Shown here: one piece after another, positions 44,824-54,358 of the stretch | Layout of the letters: each line of letters starts with the position of its first letter | How positions within the stretch are numbered: the first letter of the stretch is position 1 | NCBI RefSeq assembly: GCF_009761815.1 | Contig: NZ_RWIN01000067.1 | Coordinates: 1-54,421 of the forward strand | DNA: 54,421 nucleotides | Direction: 5' to 3' | Source: Pseudomonas sp. PB120 | GTDB lineage: Bacteria > Pseudomonadota > Gammaproteobacteria > Pseudomonadales > Pseudomonadaceae | Program-made: the position numbers and the translations under genes | Notes under the pieces: generated by a model | Databases searched by the model: none | The model's input: only the letters and a program-made list of their open reading frames with translations | Told to the model about the DNA's origin: nothing

Positions 44824-47019
44824 TTAAATCATCGGCGGTAAGGTGTCCAGAAGCTTGTCGAGCGTGATCGGATATTCCCTGATCCGCGCGCCTGTCGCGT
44901 TGTAAATGGCGTTGGCAATCGCCGCGCTGACGCCACACAGGCCCAACTCGCCTACCCCCTTGGCTTTCATCGGTGATGACATCGGGTCGGTTTCATCGAG
45001 AAAAATGACTTCTTGATGGGGAATGTCCGCGTGCACCGGCACCTCGTAACCGGCCAGGTCGTGATTGACAAAAAAGCCCCGGCGCTTGTCCACCACCAGG
45101 TCTTCCATCAATGCCGCACCGACACCCATGGTCATGGCACCGATCACCTGACTGCGGGCTGACGTCGGGTTTAAAATTCGCCCGGCTGCGCATACGGCCA
45201 GCATCCTTCTCACGCGAGTTTCCCCGGTGGCGCTGTCGACCGCGACTTCGACGAAATGCGCGCCGAAGGTGGATTGCTGGTACTTGTCGCTCAGTTCGGC
45301 GAACTCGATGGTATCGTCGGCCACGATTTCTCCCGCTTGCGCGAGGCTGCCCAATGGCACGATTTTACCGGCGACCCGCACTTCGCTGTCGATGAACACC
45401 GCTTCGTCCGCATTTACCCCCAAGCGTTGTGCAATGGCCTCACGGAGTTTGACGCAGGCCGCATACACCCCGGCCGTCGAGCAGTTGCCGCCGAATTGCC
45501 CACCCGAGCCTGAGGACACTGGAAAGCTTGAGTCGCCCAGCCGCACGACAACCTTGTCGAGCGGCACCCCCAGCATTTCTGCCGCCGTCTGACCGATGAT
45601 GGTGTAGCTGCCGGTGCCGATGTCAGTCATGTCGGTTTCCACGGTCACGATCCCCTGATCGTTCAATCGCACGCGTGCGCCAGATTTCACCTGGAGGTTA
45701 TTGCGAAACGCGACGCCTACCCCCATGCCAACCAGCCACCGGCCTTCGCGCTGCGTGCCCGGTTGTGCGTGGCGCTTGATCCAGCCAAAGTGGTTGGCCC
45801 CGATGCGCAGGCATTCGGTCAGTTGACGGGTGGAAAAAGGTCGGTCGGGTTGAGTGGGATCAACCTGGGTGTCATTGAGGATCCGGAACTCGATCGGGTC
45901 CAGTTTCAGCTGCTGCGCCATCTCGTCCATGGCAATTTCCAGCGCCATCATCCCGGGCGTTTCACCGGGTGCACGCATGGCGTTGCCTTCCGGGAGGTCA
46001 AGTATCGAGAGCCTCATCGACACCAGGCGGTTTGCCCCGGCATACAGCAATTTGCTCGGCTGCGCGGCACGCTCGACCTTGCCGCCGGGCAAGTCGCCGG
46101 ACCAGCCTTCGTGGCCGATGGCGGTGATCTTGCCATCGCTCGTGGCGCCAATGCGGATGCGTTGGATGGTTGCCGGGCGGTGGGTGGCGTTGTTGAAGAT
46201 CATCGGGCGCGCGAGCGCGGCTTTCACCGGCCTGCCGGCCAGGCGTGCGCCGAGGGCCGCGAGCAGTGCATCGGAACGAATGAACAGCTTGCCGCCGAAT
46301 CCGCCGCCGACGTAAGGCGAGATTAACCGCACGTTGCGCTTTGGCACGCCGAGGGTGGTCGCCAGATCGGTGACAGACCAGTCGATCATCTGGTTGGAGG
46401 TCCACAGCGTCAGTTGGTCGTCTTGCCAGGACGCCATTGAAGCGAAGGGCTCCATCATCGCGTGGGCCTGGTCGGGCGTGGTGTAGGTCTGGTCCAGCTG
46501 CATGGGGGCCGCAGCGAAGGCGCTGGCAAAATCGCCATGGACACTGTCCGGCATTTCCTCGGTTTGCACTGCCGTATCGCGGGTGCTGGCGAGATCGAAG
46601 CTACCTTGCGCACTCACGTAGTCGACACTGACCAGTTGAGCCGCGGCCCGAGCCTGTTCGAACGTCTCGGCCACCACCAACGCAACGGCCTGGTGGTAGT
46701 GCTGGACGTCAGGGCCAGCCAGCAGTTTTGCGGTGTTGTATTTGCCCTTGCCAAGCTTGCCGGCATTCTGGGCTGTCACGATGGTGATCACGCCGGGCGC
46801 CGACTGCGCTTGTTGCAGATCCATCGACGCGATGCGTCCCTTGGCGATAGCCGAGCCAACCACCACGCCATAGGCCTGATTCGGTACGGCATCGTGGTGT
46901 TCGTAGGCGTAGGGTGCACGACCACAGGTCTTGAGCGGCCCTTCGATGCGGGGCGTGGGTTTGCCGACCACTCTCAACTGGTCGATGGGGTTGGTCGTGG
47001 CGGGGGTGTCGAATTTCAT
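44824..47019 (-). CDS. paoC: Periplasmic aldehyde oxidoreductase, molybdenum subunit (PaoC-like)
   Basis: 731-residue molybdopterin subunit of the xanthine dehydrogenase family, the same length class as E. coli PaoC. It has [20 protein letters not shown] near the N-terminus, [21 protein letters not shown] (about 240), [13 protein letters not shown] (about 350), [16 protein letters not shown] and the catalytic Glu in [20 protein letters not shown] (about 690). It oxidises aldehydes to acids with molybdenum cofactor; the complex is exported by the Tat signal of the PaoA subunit. The ATG overlaps the paoB stop by 4 bases. Confidence 0.93.
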   Translation of the reverse strand: MKFDTPATTNPIDQLRVVGKPTPRIEGPLKTCGRAPYAYEHHDAVPNQAYGVVVGSAIAKGRIASMDLQQAQSAPGVITIVTAQNAGKLGKGKYNTAKLLAGPDVQHYHQAVALVVAETFEQARAAAQLVSVDYVSAQGSFDLASTRDTAVQTEEMPDSVHGDFASAFAAAPMQLDQTYTTPDQAHAMMEPFASMASWQDDQLTLWTSNQMIDWSVTDLATTLGVPKRNVRLISPYVGGGFGGKLFIRSDALLAALGARLAGRPVKAALARPMIFNNATHRPATIQRIRIGATSDGKITAIGHEGWSGDLPGGKVERAAQPSKLLYAGANRLVSMRLSILDLPEGNAMRAPGETPGMMALEIAMDEMAQQLKLDPIEFRILNDTQVDPTQPDRPFSTRQLTECLRIGANHFGWIKRHAQPGTQREGRWLVGMGVGVAFRNNLQVKSGARVRLNDQGIVTVETDMTDIGTGSYTIIGQTAAEMLGVPLDKVVVRLGDSSFPVSSGSGGQFGGNCSTAGVYAACVKLREAIAQRLGVNADEAVFIDSEVRVAGKIVPLGSLAQAGEIVADDTIEFAELSDKYQQSTFGAHFVEVAVDSATGETRVRRMLAVCAAGRILNPTSARSQVIGAMTMGVGAALMEDLVVDKRRGFFVNHDLAGYEVPVHADIPHQEVIFLDETDPMSSPMKAKGVGELGLCGVSAAIANAIYNATGARIREYPITLDKLLDTLPPMI

Positions 47020-47972
47020 GCTTGAGCCCTCGCTTGCGCCATCACCGAGGCGAGCGTGCGCTCGACCAACGTCAGTTTGAAGGCGTTTTCAGGGGTGGGG
47101 GTGGCGCCGGCGAGCAACTGTTCGGTCAATGCTTTTGCGCCTTGCGCCATTGCCGGTTCTGCCGCTTCCACTCGCCATGGCTTGGGCGCAACACCGCCCA
47201 GCGCCACGCGGCCAGAGCCATCCGGGCGAATCACCACGCCCACCGAAATCAGGGCAAACGCGTAAGACGCACGGTCACGGACCTTCTGGTAAATGTGCGT
47301 GCCGCCCAGGGGCGGTGGCAGCGTGACACTGGTAATCAGCTCGTGCGCGGTCAACGTGGTTTCGATGTTCGGCGTACCGCCAGGCAGTCGATGCAAGTCC
47401 GCTATGGGAATCACCCGGGTGCTGCCGTCGGACCGTACGGTTTCAACGTGCGCATCGAGGGCGCGCATCGCGACGGCCATGTCACTGGGGTGCGTGGCGA
47501 TGCAGGCGTCACTGACCCCGATGATGCCCAACGGCCGACTGAAACCGCTGATGGCCGAGCAGCCGCTACCCGGTTGACGTTTGTTGCACGGCTGGTTGGG
47601 GTCGTAAAAATAAGGGCAGCGGGTGCGTTGCAGCAGGTTGCCTGCGGTGGTTGCCATGTTGCGCAGCTGACCCGATGCACCGGCGAGGAGGGCGCGGGAG
47701 AGCAATCCATAGTCTTTCCGGATCCGGGCGTCGGCGGCCAGATCGGTGTTTTTCACCAGGGCACCGATTCGCAAGCCGCCTTCGGGGGTGGCTTCTATGC
47801 GATCCAGGGCGAGGCCGTTGAGGTCGATCAACTGCGTCGGCGTTTCGATCTCGAGTTTCATCAGATCCAGCAGATTGGTGCCGCCGGCGATGAACCGCGA
47901 GTCAGTGCCTTGGGCCGCCATCGCCGCGGCTTCTGCCGGGGACCCGGCGCGTAAATAGGTGAAGGGCCTCAT
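47016..47972 (-). CDS. paoB: Aldehyde oxidoreductase FAD subunit (PaoB-like)
   Basis: 318-residue FAD-binding subunit. [18 protein letters not shown] and [19 protein letters not shown] bind [35 protein letters not shown] (about 112-143 in pieces) holds the Cys set that in PaoB binds an extra [4Fe-4S] cluster. The C-terminal CO_deh_flav_C-like domain contains [17 protein letters not shown]. The length matches E. coli PaoB. It is coupled to both neighbours by 4-base ATGA overlaps. Confidence 0.92.
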   Translation of the reverse strand: MRPFTYLRAGSPAEAAAMAAQGTDSRFIAGGTNLLDLMKLEIETPTQLIDLNGLALDRIEATPEGGLRIGALVKNTDLAADARIRKDYGLLSRALLAGASGQLRNMATTAGNLLQRTRCPYFYDPNQPCNKRQPGSGCSAISGFSRPLGIIGVSDACIATHPSDMAVAMRALDAHVETVRSDGSTRVIPIADLHRLPGGTPNIETTLTAHELITSVTLPPPLGGTHIYQKVRDRASYAFALISVGVVIRPDGSGRVALGGVAPKPWRVEAAEPAMAQGAKALTEQLLAGATPTPENAFKLTLVERTLASVMAQARAQA

Positions 47973-48610
47973 ACGCTAGCCTCCGCGACCTCAGTGATCG
48001 CTTGAATGATGTTGGAGTACGCGCCGCAACGGCAGATATTGCCGCTCATGCGTTCCTGGAGTTCACTGGCGATCAGTTGGGGCGGCTCGGTAAGGCTGGG
48101 GCTGACGTGACTGGGAATGCCGTCGCGTATCTCACCGAGCACCGCAACCGCCGAACAGATCTGTCCCGGCGTGCAATACCCGCATTGATAGCCATCGTGC
48201 TTGATGAACGCGGCCTGCATCGGATGAAGTTTTTCCGGCATACCGAGCCCTTCGATGGTGGTGATCTGCGAGCCTTCGTGCATCACCGCCAGGGTCAGGC
48301 AGGAATTGATGCGCCGACCATCGGCAATCACTGTGCATGCGCCGCACTGGCCGTGGTCGCAGCCTTTTTTCGTCCCCGTCAATTGCAGATTCTCGCGTAA
48401 TGCATCGAGCAGGGTAGTGCGCGTGTCGACATCCAGCGCCCGCGCTTCACCGTTCACCGTTATCGACACCTTGGAGTGGACCGGGCGTGCGGCATTGACC
48501 GCCGAGGCACGCGCGCAGATGAACGGTGGAAGCGCCAACGCCGTTGCAGTGACGGTGCCGACTATCAGGAACGTGCGTCGGGTCATGGGTTTCAGCTCGC
48601 GGTTGGCCAT
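47969..48610 (-). CDS. paoA: Aldehyde oxidoreductase iron-sulfur subunit with Tat signal (PaoA-like)
   Basis: 213-residue subunit with two [2Fe-2S] clusters. The N-terminal twin-arginine signal is [19 protein letters not shown] (residues ~9-27). The plant-type cluster is in [14 protein letters not shown] with a following Cys (INSCLTL), and the second domain has [14 protein letters not shown] and [13 protein letters not shown]. It passes electrons from Mo to FAD. The ATG at 48610 has AAGGA 8 bases upstream; it is the first gene of the operon. The E. coli order paoA-B-C is kept. Confidence 0.93.
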   Translation of the reverse strand: MANRELKPMTRRTFLIVGTVTATALALPPFICARASAVNAARPVHSKVSITVNGEARALDVDTRTTLLDALRENLQLTGTKKGCDHGQCGACTVIADGRRINSCLTLAVMHEGSQITTIEGLGMPEKLHPMQAAFIKHDGYQCGYCTPGQICSAVAVLGEIRDGIPSHVSPSLTEPPQLIASELQERMSGNICRCGAYSNIIQAITEVAEASV

Positions 48611-48852
48611 GGGTCGATTCCTTTGGATTGCTGGCCTCGCCAGCACTTCATCTAGGAGTGACCTTGTTGCTCGCTGAAGGTTTATTCGGATTTCGGCTAT
48701 AGAGTTATGCGTGCGGCACATAAATGAATGAGGCGTGGCTGTCGCGTCTGGCCTCTTCACAAACATCCAGCATCACTGTCGACACCTCGGCACGTTATGA
48801 TAGGCACGCCCACGAGCACACTCGTCACCTTCGCCCCAGAATCAGAGCCACA

Positions 48853-49536
48853 ATGCCCCACATCACGCACTACAAGACCCCGATCCCAGAACACCTCAAC
48901 AGCCAGATCCTGCAGATGGTCGTCGATAACCTGACCGACATCAGCATGGTCGCGATCCCGCCGAGCAACCTGTTGTACAACGTGTACCAGTACGCGATCG
49001 GCTATGAGGTTCACCTCTATCTGGAGGCGCTGAACGGGGCGAAGGGGATTGCCGTGGAGCTGATCGTCGCGACGGACGTGGACGATCCGGAAAAGGTCAT
49101 CGGCTTCTTGCTGTACCTGCCGATCAAGGACGATCCCGACGCGTGCGGCGTGGCGTACATGGCGGTGCAGGCGGACCAGCGTCGCCAGGGCATCGCGCGC
49201 AGGATGCTGCGGGAGATGGTCGGTCGCTATCCCCATGCCGAGCTGACCTGTGCCGTGGCCAAGGTGCCGTGGTTTGAGTCGATGGGTTTCCAGGTGCTGG
49301 GCGTGCGCGGGACGCAGGTGTTGATGAACTCGCGCGATCACCGTTCCGACGGCTTGATGGGGCTGCTGGATGTGGCGTCGATCTACAGCTCGCTGGAAGT
49401 GCGGCAAATTCATACCTACCTGCTGCAAAAACACGGCAAGCGGGCGATGCTCGATGCGGAAAAACAGCGTGACCGGCATTTGGACCAGATGACGCGCAAG
49501 GCCAGTGAGTTTGTTCGTGAGCGATTGGGCGGGTAG
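48853..49536 (+). CDS. GNAT-family N-acetyltransferase
   Basis: 227-residue acetyl-CoA-dependent N-acetyltransferase. The acetyl-CoA loop is in ACGVAYMAVQADQRRQGIARRMLREMV (about 95-122 in pieces), with QRRQGIA as the Q/RxxGxG/A motif, and the conserved AVAKVPWFESMGFQVLGVRGT follows. The C-terminal ~65 residues form an extra helical extension (HTYLLQKHGKRAMLDAEKQR). The ATG at 48853 is the likely start; the frame is open further upstream without homology. The acceptor is unknown. A terminator lies at 49694. Confidence 0.85.
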   Translation: MPHITHYKTPIPEHLNSQILQMVVDNLTDISMVAIPPSNLLYNVYQYAIGYEVHLYLEALNGAKGIAVELIVATDVDDPEKVIGFLLYLPIKDDPDACGVAYMAVQADQRRQGIARRMLREMVGRYPHAELTCAVAKVPWFESMGFQVLGVRGTQVLMNSRDHRSDGLMGLLDVASIYSSLEVRQIHTYLLQKHGKRAMLDAEKQRDRHLDQMTRKASEFVRERLGG

Positions 49537-49564
49537 CATTTTTTAAGTTGCCAGTAGAGCAAAC

Positions 49565-49676
49565 TGTGGCGAGGGAGCTTGCTCCCGCTGGGTTGCGTAG
49601 CAGCCCCAAAATTCTGGCAACAATGACTTTTTTGTGAGTGCTGCGCACTCAAGCGGGAGCAAGCTCCCTCGCCACA
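49565..49676. repeat. Second-family REPIN (GTGGCGAGGGAGCTTGCTCCC type)
   Basis: TGTGGCGAGGGAGCTTGCTC...CGCT and its exact complement form 25-bp perfect arms around a 62-base centre. The sequence differs from the GTAGGAGCGAGC family in the rest of the window and matches the other REP class common in fluorescent Pseudomonas. Confidence 0.9.
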
Positions 49677-49693
49677 GGTTTCACTCGACACAT

Positions 49694-49715
49694 TCCGGCC
49701 AATGCCGGATTTTTT
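49694..49715 (+). terminator. Rho-independent terminator after the GNAT gene
   Basis: TCCGGC-CAAT-GCCGGA is a 6-bp stem with tetraloop followed directly by T6 and G, on the plus strand. Confidence 0.75.
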
Positions 49716-49723
49716 GCGCTTAA

Positions 49724-49775
49724 AAAAGAGCCTCAACGCTCTCAGATGGGGAGGAAGGGGAGCCCTGAGGCTCAA
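49724..49775 (-). terminator. Minus-strand terminator-like hairpin
   Basis: On the minus strand GAGCCTCA, a ~31-base loop and TGAGGCTC are followed by TTTTTT. The loop contains CTCCCCTTCCTCCCC. It would end transcripts from the peptidase gene or from a small RNA upstream. Confidence 0.55.
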
Positions 49776-49892
49776 GATGCGCATGAAACAAGGGGTGAGC
49801 TTGATAGGGGTTCAATGCACTCACCCCCTACGCAACGGCTTGAGCAAACAAACGGCTGCGTAGATTTATCGTAGGAAGTTGGGCTTTCGCCC

Positions 49893-51020
49893 TCAAGTAC
49901 CGCTAGTCGCTTCCCCCGGCCAGCCGGCCCGGTGCAAGGCGTTGAGCAACGTTTGTGCATCCAGCCCCGGTACCGCGTGCCCGTTGCCCTCGGCAGTGTC
50001 GCCCGCCAGCAGCGCATTGATGATGGCTTCTTCCACGGCCTCGGTGGCCGCCAGGAACAACTCACTGATGTGGTCGTTGTTGACCATGCTCAGGTGATCG
50101 GTGGTGGGCGCACGCTTTTTCTCGTAGGCGGCCGGTGGCACGTGATTGCCCGTGGCGAAGGCGATGAAAATGTCACCGCTGTGGTCTTCATTGCCGCCGC
50201 CGGTGCGGGCCAGGCCAAGGCTGGCGCGTTGGGCCAGGCGCGTGCATTGATGCGGCAGCAACGGCGCATCGGTGGCCAGGCACACCACGATCGAGCCCAT
50301 CCCCGGATGCGGCAGCGACGCTTTGAGGAACGGCGAGTCGGCCTGTTCCATGTAGCGCCCGACGGGGTAGCCGTCGACGCGCAATTCGTTACGGATGCCG
50401 TGGTTGGCCTGGACGATGGCGCCGACCGTCCAGCCGCCCTGGGCACTGTCCAGCCGCCGCGAAGCGGTGCCGATGCCGCCCTTGAATTCGTGGCAGATCA
50501 TGCCGCTGCCGCCCCCCACCGAACCTTCGATCACCGGGCCGCCGACCGCGGAACGCAGGGCTTCAGCCACGTGTTCAGGTTTTACATGGAAGCCGTTGAT
50601 GTCGTTGAGCAAACCGTCGAAGGTTTCCAGCACCACCGGCATGTTCCAGTAGAGCCGCCCGTCATCCGGTTGCTGTTCGCGGTCCAGCACAATCAGGGCA
50701 TCGCGCACCACGCCCAGGCTGTGGGTGTTGGTGAAGGCGATGGGGCTGGTCAACAGGCCGGCCTCGCGAATCCACTCCAGGCCGGTGGCGTCACCGTTGC
50801 CGTTCAGCACATGAACGCCGGCGAAGCACGGTTGCTGGCTGGTGGAACCGGCACGCGGTTCGATCAGGGTGACGCCGGTCAGGATGTCGTGGCCGTTGGC
50901 GGTGCGACCTCGCACGTTGCTGTGGCCGACGCGCACGCCGGGCACATCGGTGATGGCGTTGAGCGGGCCGGGTTGCAGTTGGCCGAACTGGATGTTCAGG
51001 TCGCGGGCACGTGGTTTCAT
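49893..51020 (-). CDS. P1-family peptidase (DmpA-like L-aminopeptidase/D-esterase)
   Basis: 375-residue Ntn-hydrolase precursor. N-terminal QPGPLNAITDVPGVRVGHSNV, then GSVGGGSGMICHEFKGGIGT (about 160-180), and the self-cleavage site in HPGMG-SIVVCLATDAPLLPHQ (about 245), where Ser becomes the N-terminal nucleophile of the beta chain. These enzymes release N-terminal residues from peptides, often D-Ala or beta-amino acids. There is no signal peptide. ATG 51020 is one of several clustered ATGs (51038-51020). It lies downstream of the binding-protein gene across a REPIN. Confidence 0.92.
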   Translation of the reverse strand: MKPRARDLNIQFGQLQPGPLNAITDVPGVRVGHSNVRGRTANGHDILTGVTLIEPRAGSTSQQPCFAGVHVLNGNGDATGLEWIREAGLLTSPIAFTNTHSLGVVRDALIVLDREQQPDDGRLYWNMPVVLETFDGLLNDINGFHVKPEHVAEALRSAVGGPVIEGSVGGGSGMICHEFKGGIGTASRRLDSAQGGWTVGAIVQANHGIRNELRVDGYPVGRYMEQADSPFLKASLPHPGMGSIVVCLATDAPLLPHQCTRLAQRASLGLARTGGGNEDHSGDIFIAFATGNHVPPAAYEKKRAPTTDHLSMVNNDHISELFLAATEAVEEAIINALLAGDTAEGNGHAVPGLDAQTLLNALHRAGWPGEATSGT

Positions 51021-51072
51021 CATTATTCTCATCTTCATTACATGGCAGAAAAATCGGGTTCGGACACCGAAC

Positions 51073-51165
51073 CTGTAGGAGTGAGCTTGCTCGCGATGGC
51101 GGTGTATCAGTCGACATCATCGTTGCCTGACACACCGCCATCGCGAGCAGGCTCACTCCTACAGG
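51073..51165. repeat. REPIN with GGCGGTGT spacer
   Basis: Arms TGTAGGAGTGAGCTTGCTCG and CGAGCAGGCTCACTCCTACA extend inward through CGATGGCGGTGT/ACACCGCCATCG around a ~25-base centre. The inner part resembles the element at 34403 and the truncated one at 54359. Confidence 0.9.
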
Positions 51166-51179
51166 GGGGGGCGGTGGAT

Positions 51180-52283
51180 TTACTGGCCGTTTTTGACCTT
51201 GCTCCAGACCCGCGTCCGCACCCGCTCAGTCGCCGGCGGCAACGGCTGGAGGGTAAACAACGTCGCCAGTGCTTCGGCCGACGGATACACCGCCGGGTTG
51301 GTGCGGGTCGCTTCTGCCACCAGCGGTGTCGCGCTGCGGTTGCCGTTCGGGTAGTTGAGGTGGTCACTGACCGGGGCGATGACGTCCGGGCGCATCAGGT
51401 AGTCGATGAAGGCCAGTCCCTGTTGCGGATGCGGCGCATCCTTGAGCAGCACCAGCGTGTCGAACCACACCGGCGCGCCTTCCTTCGGCAAGCTGTAGGC
51501 GATCTTCACGCCGTTGTTGGCCTGCTCGGCGTTGGTCTTGGCTTCCAGCATCGCGCCGGACCAACCCACCGCAACGCAGATATTGCCGTTGGCCAGGTCG
51601 CTGATGAATTTCGACGAGTTGAAGTAGGCGATATGCGGACGCAACTTCAGCAGCAATGCTTCAGCCTTCTTGTAATCCTCGGGGTTGGTGCTGTTCGGCG
51701 GCAGGCCCAGGTAGTGCAGGGCGACCGGCAGCATCTCGGACGGCGAGTCGAGCATCGCCACGCCGCACTGGCCGAGTTTGGCCAGGTTGTCCTCGTTGAA
51801 CACCAGGTCCCAGGAGTCCACCGGCGCCTTGTCGCCCAATGCTGCGCGGACTTTGTCGACGTTGTAGCCGATGCCATTGGTGCCCCACAGGTACGGCACG
51901 GCGTATTGGTTGCCGGGATCGTTGTTGGCCAGTTTCGCCAACAGATCGGTGTCCATGTTCTGGAAGTCCGGCATTTGCGCGCGGGGCAGTTTCGCCAGGG
52001 CACCGGCCTTGATCAGGGTCGGCAGGCTGAAGTTACTGGCCACCACCACGTCATACCCGCTGCGGCTGGTGAGCAGTTTTCCTTCCAGCACTTCGGCGCT
52101 GTCGAAGGTGTCGTAGACCGGTTCGATCCCGGTGTCGCGCTTGAAGTCGTGCAGGGTGTTGGGACCGATGTAGTCGTACCAGTTGTAGACGTGAACGGTC
52201 GGGCTGTCGGCGGCTACGGCCGACAGCGAAACGCACAGACAGGCGCTCAGGCCGAGATTGATCTGCAAGCGGCGACGACTCAT
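51180..52283 (-). CDS. Polyamine-type ABC solute-binding protein (PotF/SpuD-like)
   Basis: 367-residue periplasmic binding protein. The signal peptide ends near residue 25 (CVSLSAVAADS). VHVYNWYDYIGPNTLHDFKRDTG, VYDTFDSAEVLEGKLLTSRSGYDVVVASN, AVPYLWGTNGIGYNVDKV and LPKEGAPVWFDTLVLLKDA are hallmarks of the putrescine/spermidine-binding group. The ATG at 52283 has AGGAG 9 bases upstream. No permease or ATPase is adjacent; it is divergent from a LuxR-type regulator, which may control it. Confidence 0.92.
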   Translation of the reverse strand: MSRRRLQINLGLSACLCVSLSAVAADSPTVHVYNWYDYIGPNTLHDFKRDTGIEPVYDTFDSAEVLEGKLLTSRSGYDVVVASNFSLPTLIKAGALAKLPRAQMPDFQNMDTDLLAKLANNDPGNQYAVPYLWGTNGIGYNVDKVRAALGDKAPVDSWDLVFNEDNLAKLGQCGVAMLDSPSEMLPVALHYLGLPPNSTNPEDYKKAEALLLKLRPHIAYFNSSKFISDLANGNICVAVGWSGAMLEAKTNAEQANNGVKIAYSLPKEGAPVWFDTLVLLKDAPHPQQGLAFIDYLMRPDVIAPVSDHLNYPNGNRSATPLVAEATRTNPAVYPSAEALATLFTLQPLPPATERVRTRVWSKVKNGQ

Positions 52284-52394
52284 GATGCGGCACTCCTGGC
52301 CTGCTGAAGGCCGGTGATGAACAGGTGCTCGCAGCGTATCGGCAGGCGGGGTGCTCACCCATTCCCATCATGGGTTACTCGAAAGGGGTAGTGC

Positions 52395-53168
52395 GTGGAC
52401 GCGTTGTTGAAAGAGTTGCCGGTGCACCAGGGGCTGGCGCGGATGTTCGGTGCGGTGGGGCAGGCCGGTTTCTGGCGTGCGCTGGTGGACACCCTGCGCC
52501 TGCTGGTGCCGCTGGACAACGCGTTGGTCGCGGTGATGCAGTCGGGCCGCGTGCCGCGATTGCTGATCGATTTCGACTCCAAAGGTGGCGCCGCCGAACA
52601 CGAAGAACTGGCCGATTACAGCGCTGGCATGTACCTGCTCGATCCGTTTTACCAGGCGGCCTGCGCCGGTATTGCCGACGGTCTGCACAGCCTGCAATCG
52701 GTCGCTCCGGACCAGTTCCAGCAGAGCGAGTACTACCTCAGTTACTTCAGTTCGGTGGTCGGCGCTGACGAGTTGCAGTTCATGGTCAACACCGAGGGCG
52801 CCGTGCTCGGGTTGTCGCTGGGGCGCGCGACAGCCTTCACCCTCGAAGAACAGGGGCGTCTGTTATGTGTGCGTGATTGGGTGCTGGCGGCGATGCACCG
52901 GCACTTGCAATTGATGCCAGCGGAGCGCCCGGCCACGGAGGCGGTGGCCGGCGATCTCGCCAGTTTGCTGGATCACTTTGACGCACGCCTGACGGCACGG
53001 GAAATCGAAACGGCGCGCCTGATTCTCCAAGGCTTCTCAAGCAAGGCGATTGCCCAGCAACTGGCGATTTCACCGGAAACGGTGAAGGTGCATCGGCGCA
53101 ATCTGTATCACAAGCTCAATGTGAACGGGCATGGGGAGTTGTTTGCGTTGGTGTTGCAGCCGCGTTGA
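52395..53168 (+). CDS. LuxR-type (GerE HTH) regulator without autoinducer domain
   Basis: 257-residue regulator. The C-terminal HTH is clear: LTAREIETARLILQGFSSKAIAQQLAISPETVKVHRRNLYHKLNV (about 197-241 in pieces). The N-terminal ~190 residues show no receiver or acyl-homoserine-lactone domain; they have a GAF-like appearance (LLVPLDNALVAVMQSG, DFDSKGG). The start is GTG 52395 with AGGGG upstream. It is divergent from the polyamine-type binding protein, its probable target. The ligand is unknown. Confidence 0.85.
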   Translation: MDALLKELPVHQGLARMFGAVGQAGFWRALVDTLRLLVPLDNALVAVMQSGRVPRLLIDFDSKGGAAEHEELADYSAGMYLLDPFYQAACAGIADGLHSLQSVAPDQFQQSEYYLSYFSSVVGADELQFMVNTEGAVLGLSLGRATAFTLEEQGRLLCVRDWVLAAMHRHLQLMPAERPATEAVAGDLASLLDHFDARLTAREIETARLILQGFSSKAIAQQLAISPETVKVHRRNLYHKLNVNGHGELFALVLQPR

Positions 53169-53200
53169 GCCTCGGCTGATGGGTTGAATGTCCCAAAGCA

Positions 53201-53336
53201 ATCGCGAGCAGGCTCGCTCCCACAGGGGTTTTGTGTGCACCTCGATCCAATGTAGGAGCGAGCCTGCTCGCGATGGCAGCAACTCGGTCTCACATTGAAA
53301 TGCGATCAAAGGTGGGAGCGAGCCTGCTCGCGATGG
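53201..53336. repeat. Cluster of three REP units
   Basis: One inverted unit (53201-53225, ATCGCGAGCAGGCTCGCTCC) and two direct units (53251-53276 and 53311-53336, GGAGCGAGCCTGCTCGCGAT). The two direct units share their right flank (GGC.GC..CTCGGTCT.ACA), so they arose by duplication of a larger piece. They fill the gap between convergent genes. Confidence 0.88.
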
Positions 53337-53349
53337 CCGCGCCTCGGTC

Positions 53350-54285
53350 TTACAGCTGGAACACCAGCGCCTTCAGCCCACACTCGACATCCGCATCCGG
53401 AAACTCCGGCGGGTTCTCCAGCCGTTGCACAAAATGCAGGCTCGGGGCTTCGCGGGTGACGCCGTCGATGAGGAAGTCCGCGCCGAACGCCGGGTCGTTC
53501 ATGCAGGCCAGGACAGTGCCTTGCGGACTGAGCAATTCCGGCAGTCGACGCAACACGCGCTGGTAATCCTTGGTCAGCAGAAAACTGCCTTTCTGGAAGG
53601 ACGGCGGGTCGATGATCACCAGGTCATACGGGCCCTTGCCGATCACCTTGCCCCAGGATTTGAACAGGTCATGCCCCAGGAAACTGACCTTGCTCATGTC
53701 GTGGCCGTTGAGTCGGTGGTTGTCGCGGCCACGGTTCAGGGCCGGGCTGGACATGTCCAGGTTGACCACCTGCGTTGCGCCCCCTTCGATGGCCGCCACC
53801 GAGAACCCGCAGGTGTAGGCAAACAGGTTCAGCACGCGCTTGCCTTCGGCATTCGCCCGCACCCAATCGCGGCCGTAACGCATGTCGAGGAACAGACCGG
53901 TGTTCTGCTTGCGCCCCAGGTCCACCCGATACAGCAGGCCGCCCTCGGTGATCGTCAGCTCGTCGATCTCGTCCCCCAACAGCCATTCGGTGGTGCTTTG
54001 CAGCAGGTAGCGATGCTGCAACAGCAAGGCGCGCGCGCCGGATTGCGCCCACTCCGGGGATTGGGTGATGCGCAGCAAACACTGTTTCAACGCGTCCAGT
54101 TGCGCCGCTTCCGGCTCCTTGAACAGCGCTACCAGCACCACGCCCTGCAGCCAGTCGACGGTCAATTGCTCCAGCCCCGGCCAGCAGCGGCCACGCCCGT
54201 GAAACAGTCGACGGGTTTCGGCGGGTGGCGTGGCCAGTGCCGTCAGCAAATGGGCATTGAGGGTGGCGAGGGCGTCTGAGTTCAT
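53350..54285 (-). CDS. RlmI/RlmK-like class I rRNA methyltransferase
   Basis: 311-residue SAM-dependent methyltransferase. GLFLDMRYGRDWVRANAEGKRVLNLFAYTCGFSVAAIEGG (about 131-170 in pieces) has motif I, VVNLDMSSPALNRGRDNHRLNG motif II, and YDLVIIDPPSFQKGSFLLTKDY the catalytic DPPS motif of base methylases. It lacks the N-terminal PUA domain of E. coli RlmI; the N-terminal ~90 residues are a different domain. A 23S rRNA cytosine or guanine is the likely target but not provable here. Confidence 0.87.
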   Translation of the reverse strand: MNSDALATLNAHLLTALATPPAETRRLFHGRGRCWPGLEQLTVDWLQGVVLVALFKEPEAAQLDALKQCLLRITQSPEWAQSGARALLLQHRYLLQSTTEWLLGDEIDELTITEGGLLYRVDLGRKQNTGLFLDMRYGRDWVRANAEGKRVLNLFAYTCGFSVAAIEGGATQVVNLDMSSPALNRGRDNHRLNGHDMSKVSFLGHDLFKSWGKVIGKGPYDLVIIDPPSFQKGSFLLTKDYQRVLRRLPELLSPQGTVLACMNDPAFGADFLIDGVTREAPSLHFVQRLENPPEFPDADVECGLKALVFQL

Positions 54286-54358
54286 CGGGTTGGGTCGGCA
54301 ATTTGAGGGGGCGGCATTTAACCATAGTTGCGTGTTGAGCGGATCACCTCAAATCCCC

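Larger units (their letters stand above)
49537..49892. other. Structured intergenic region, possible small RNA
   Basis: 356 bases packed with dyads: a REP-like palindrome (49565-49676), a terminator for the GNAT gene (49694-49715), a long-loop hairpin with T6 on the minus strand (49724-49775), GGGGTGAG/CTCACCCC (49792-49827) and TACGCA/TGCGTA (49828-49863). No convincing protein gene. The right part could be the 3' leader/trailer of the peptidase mRNA or a separate small RNA on the minus strand. Confidence 0.45.

Noticed and set aside
49638..49874. 78-codon plus-strand frame
   Set aside because: It begins inside a REP palindrome and crosses a terminator; composition is not gene-like.
49932..52307. 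791-codon plus-strand frame across the peptidase, a REPIN and the binding protein
   Set aside because: Runs antisense through two solid genes and a palindromic repeat; purely a GC-skew artefact.
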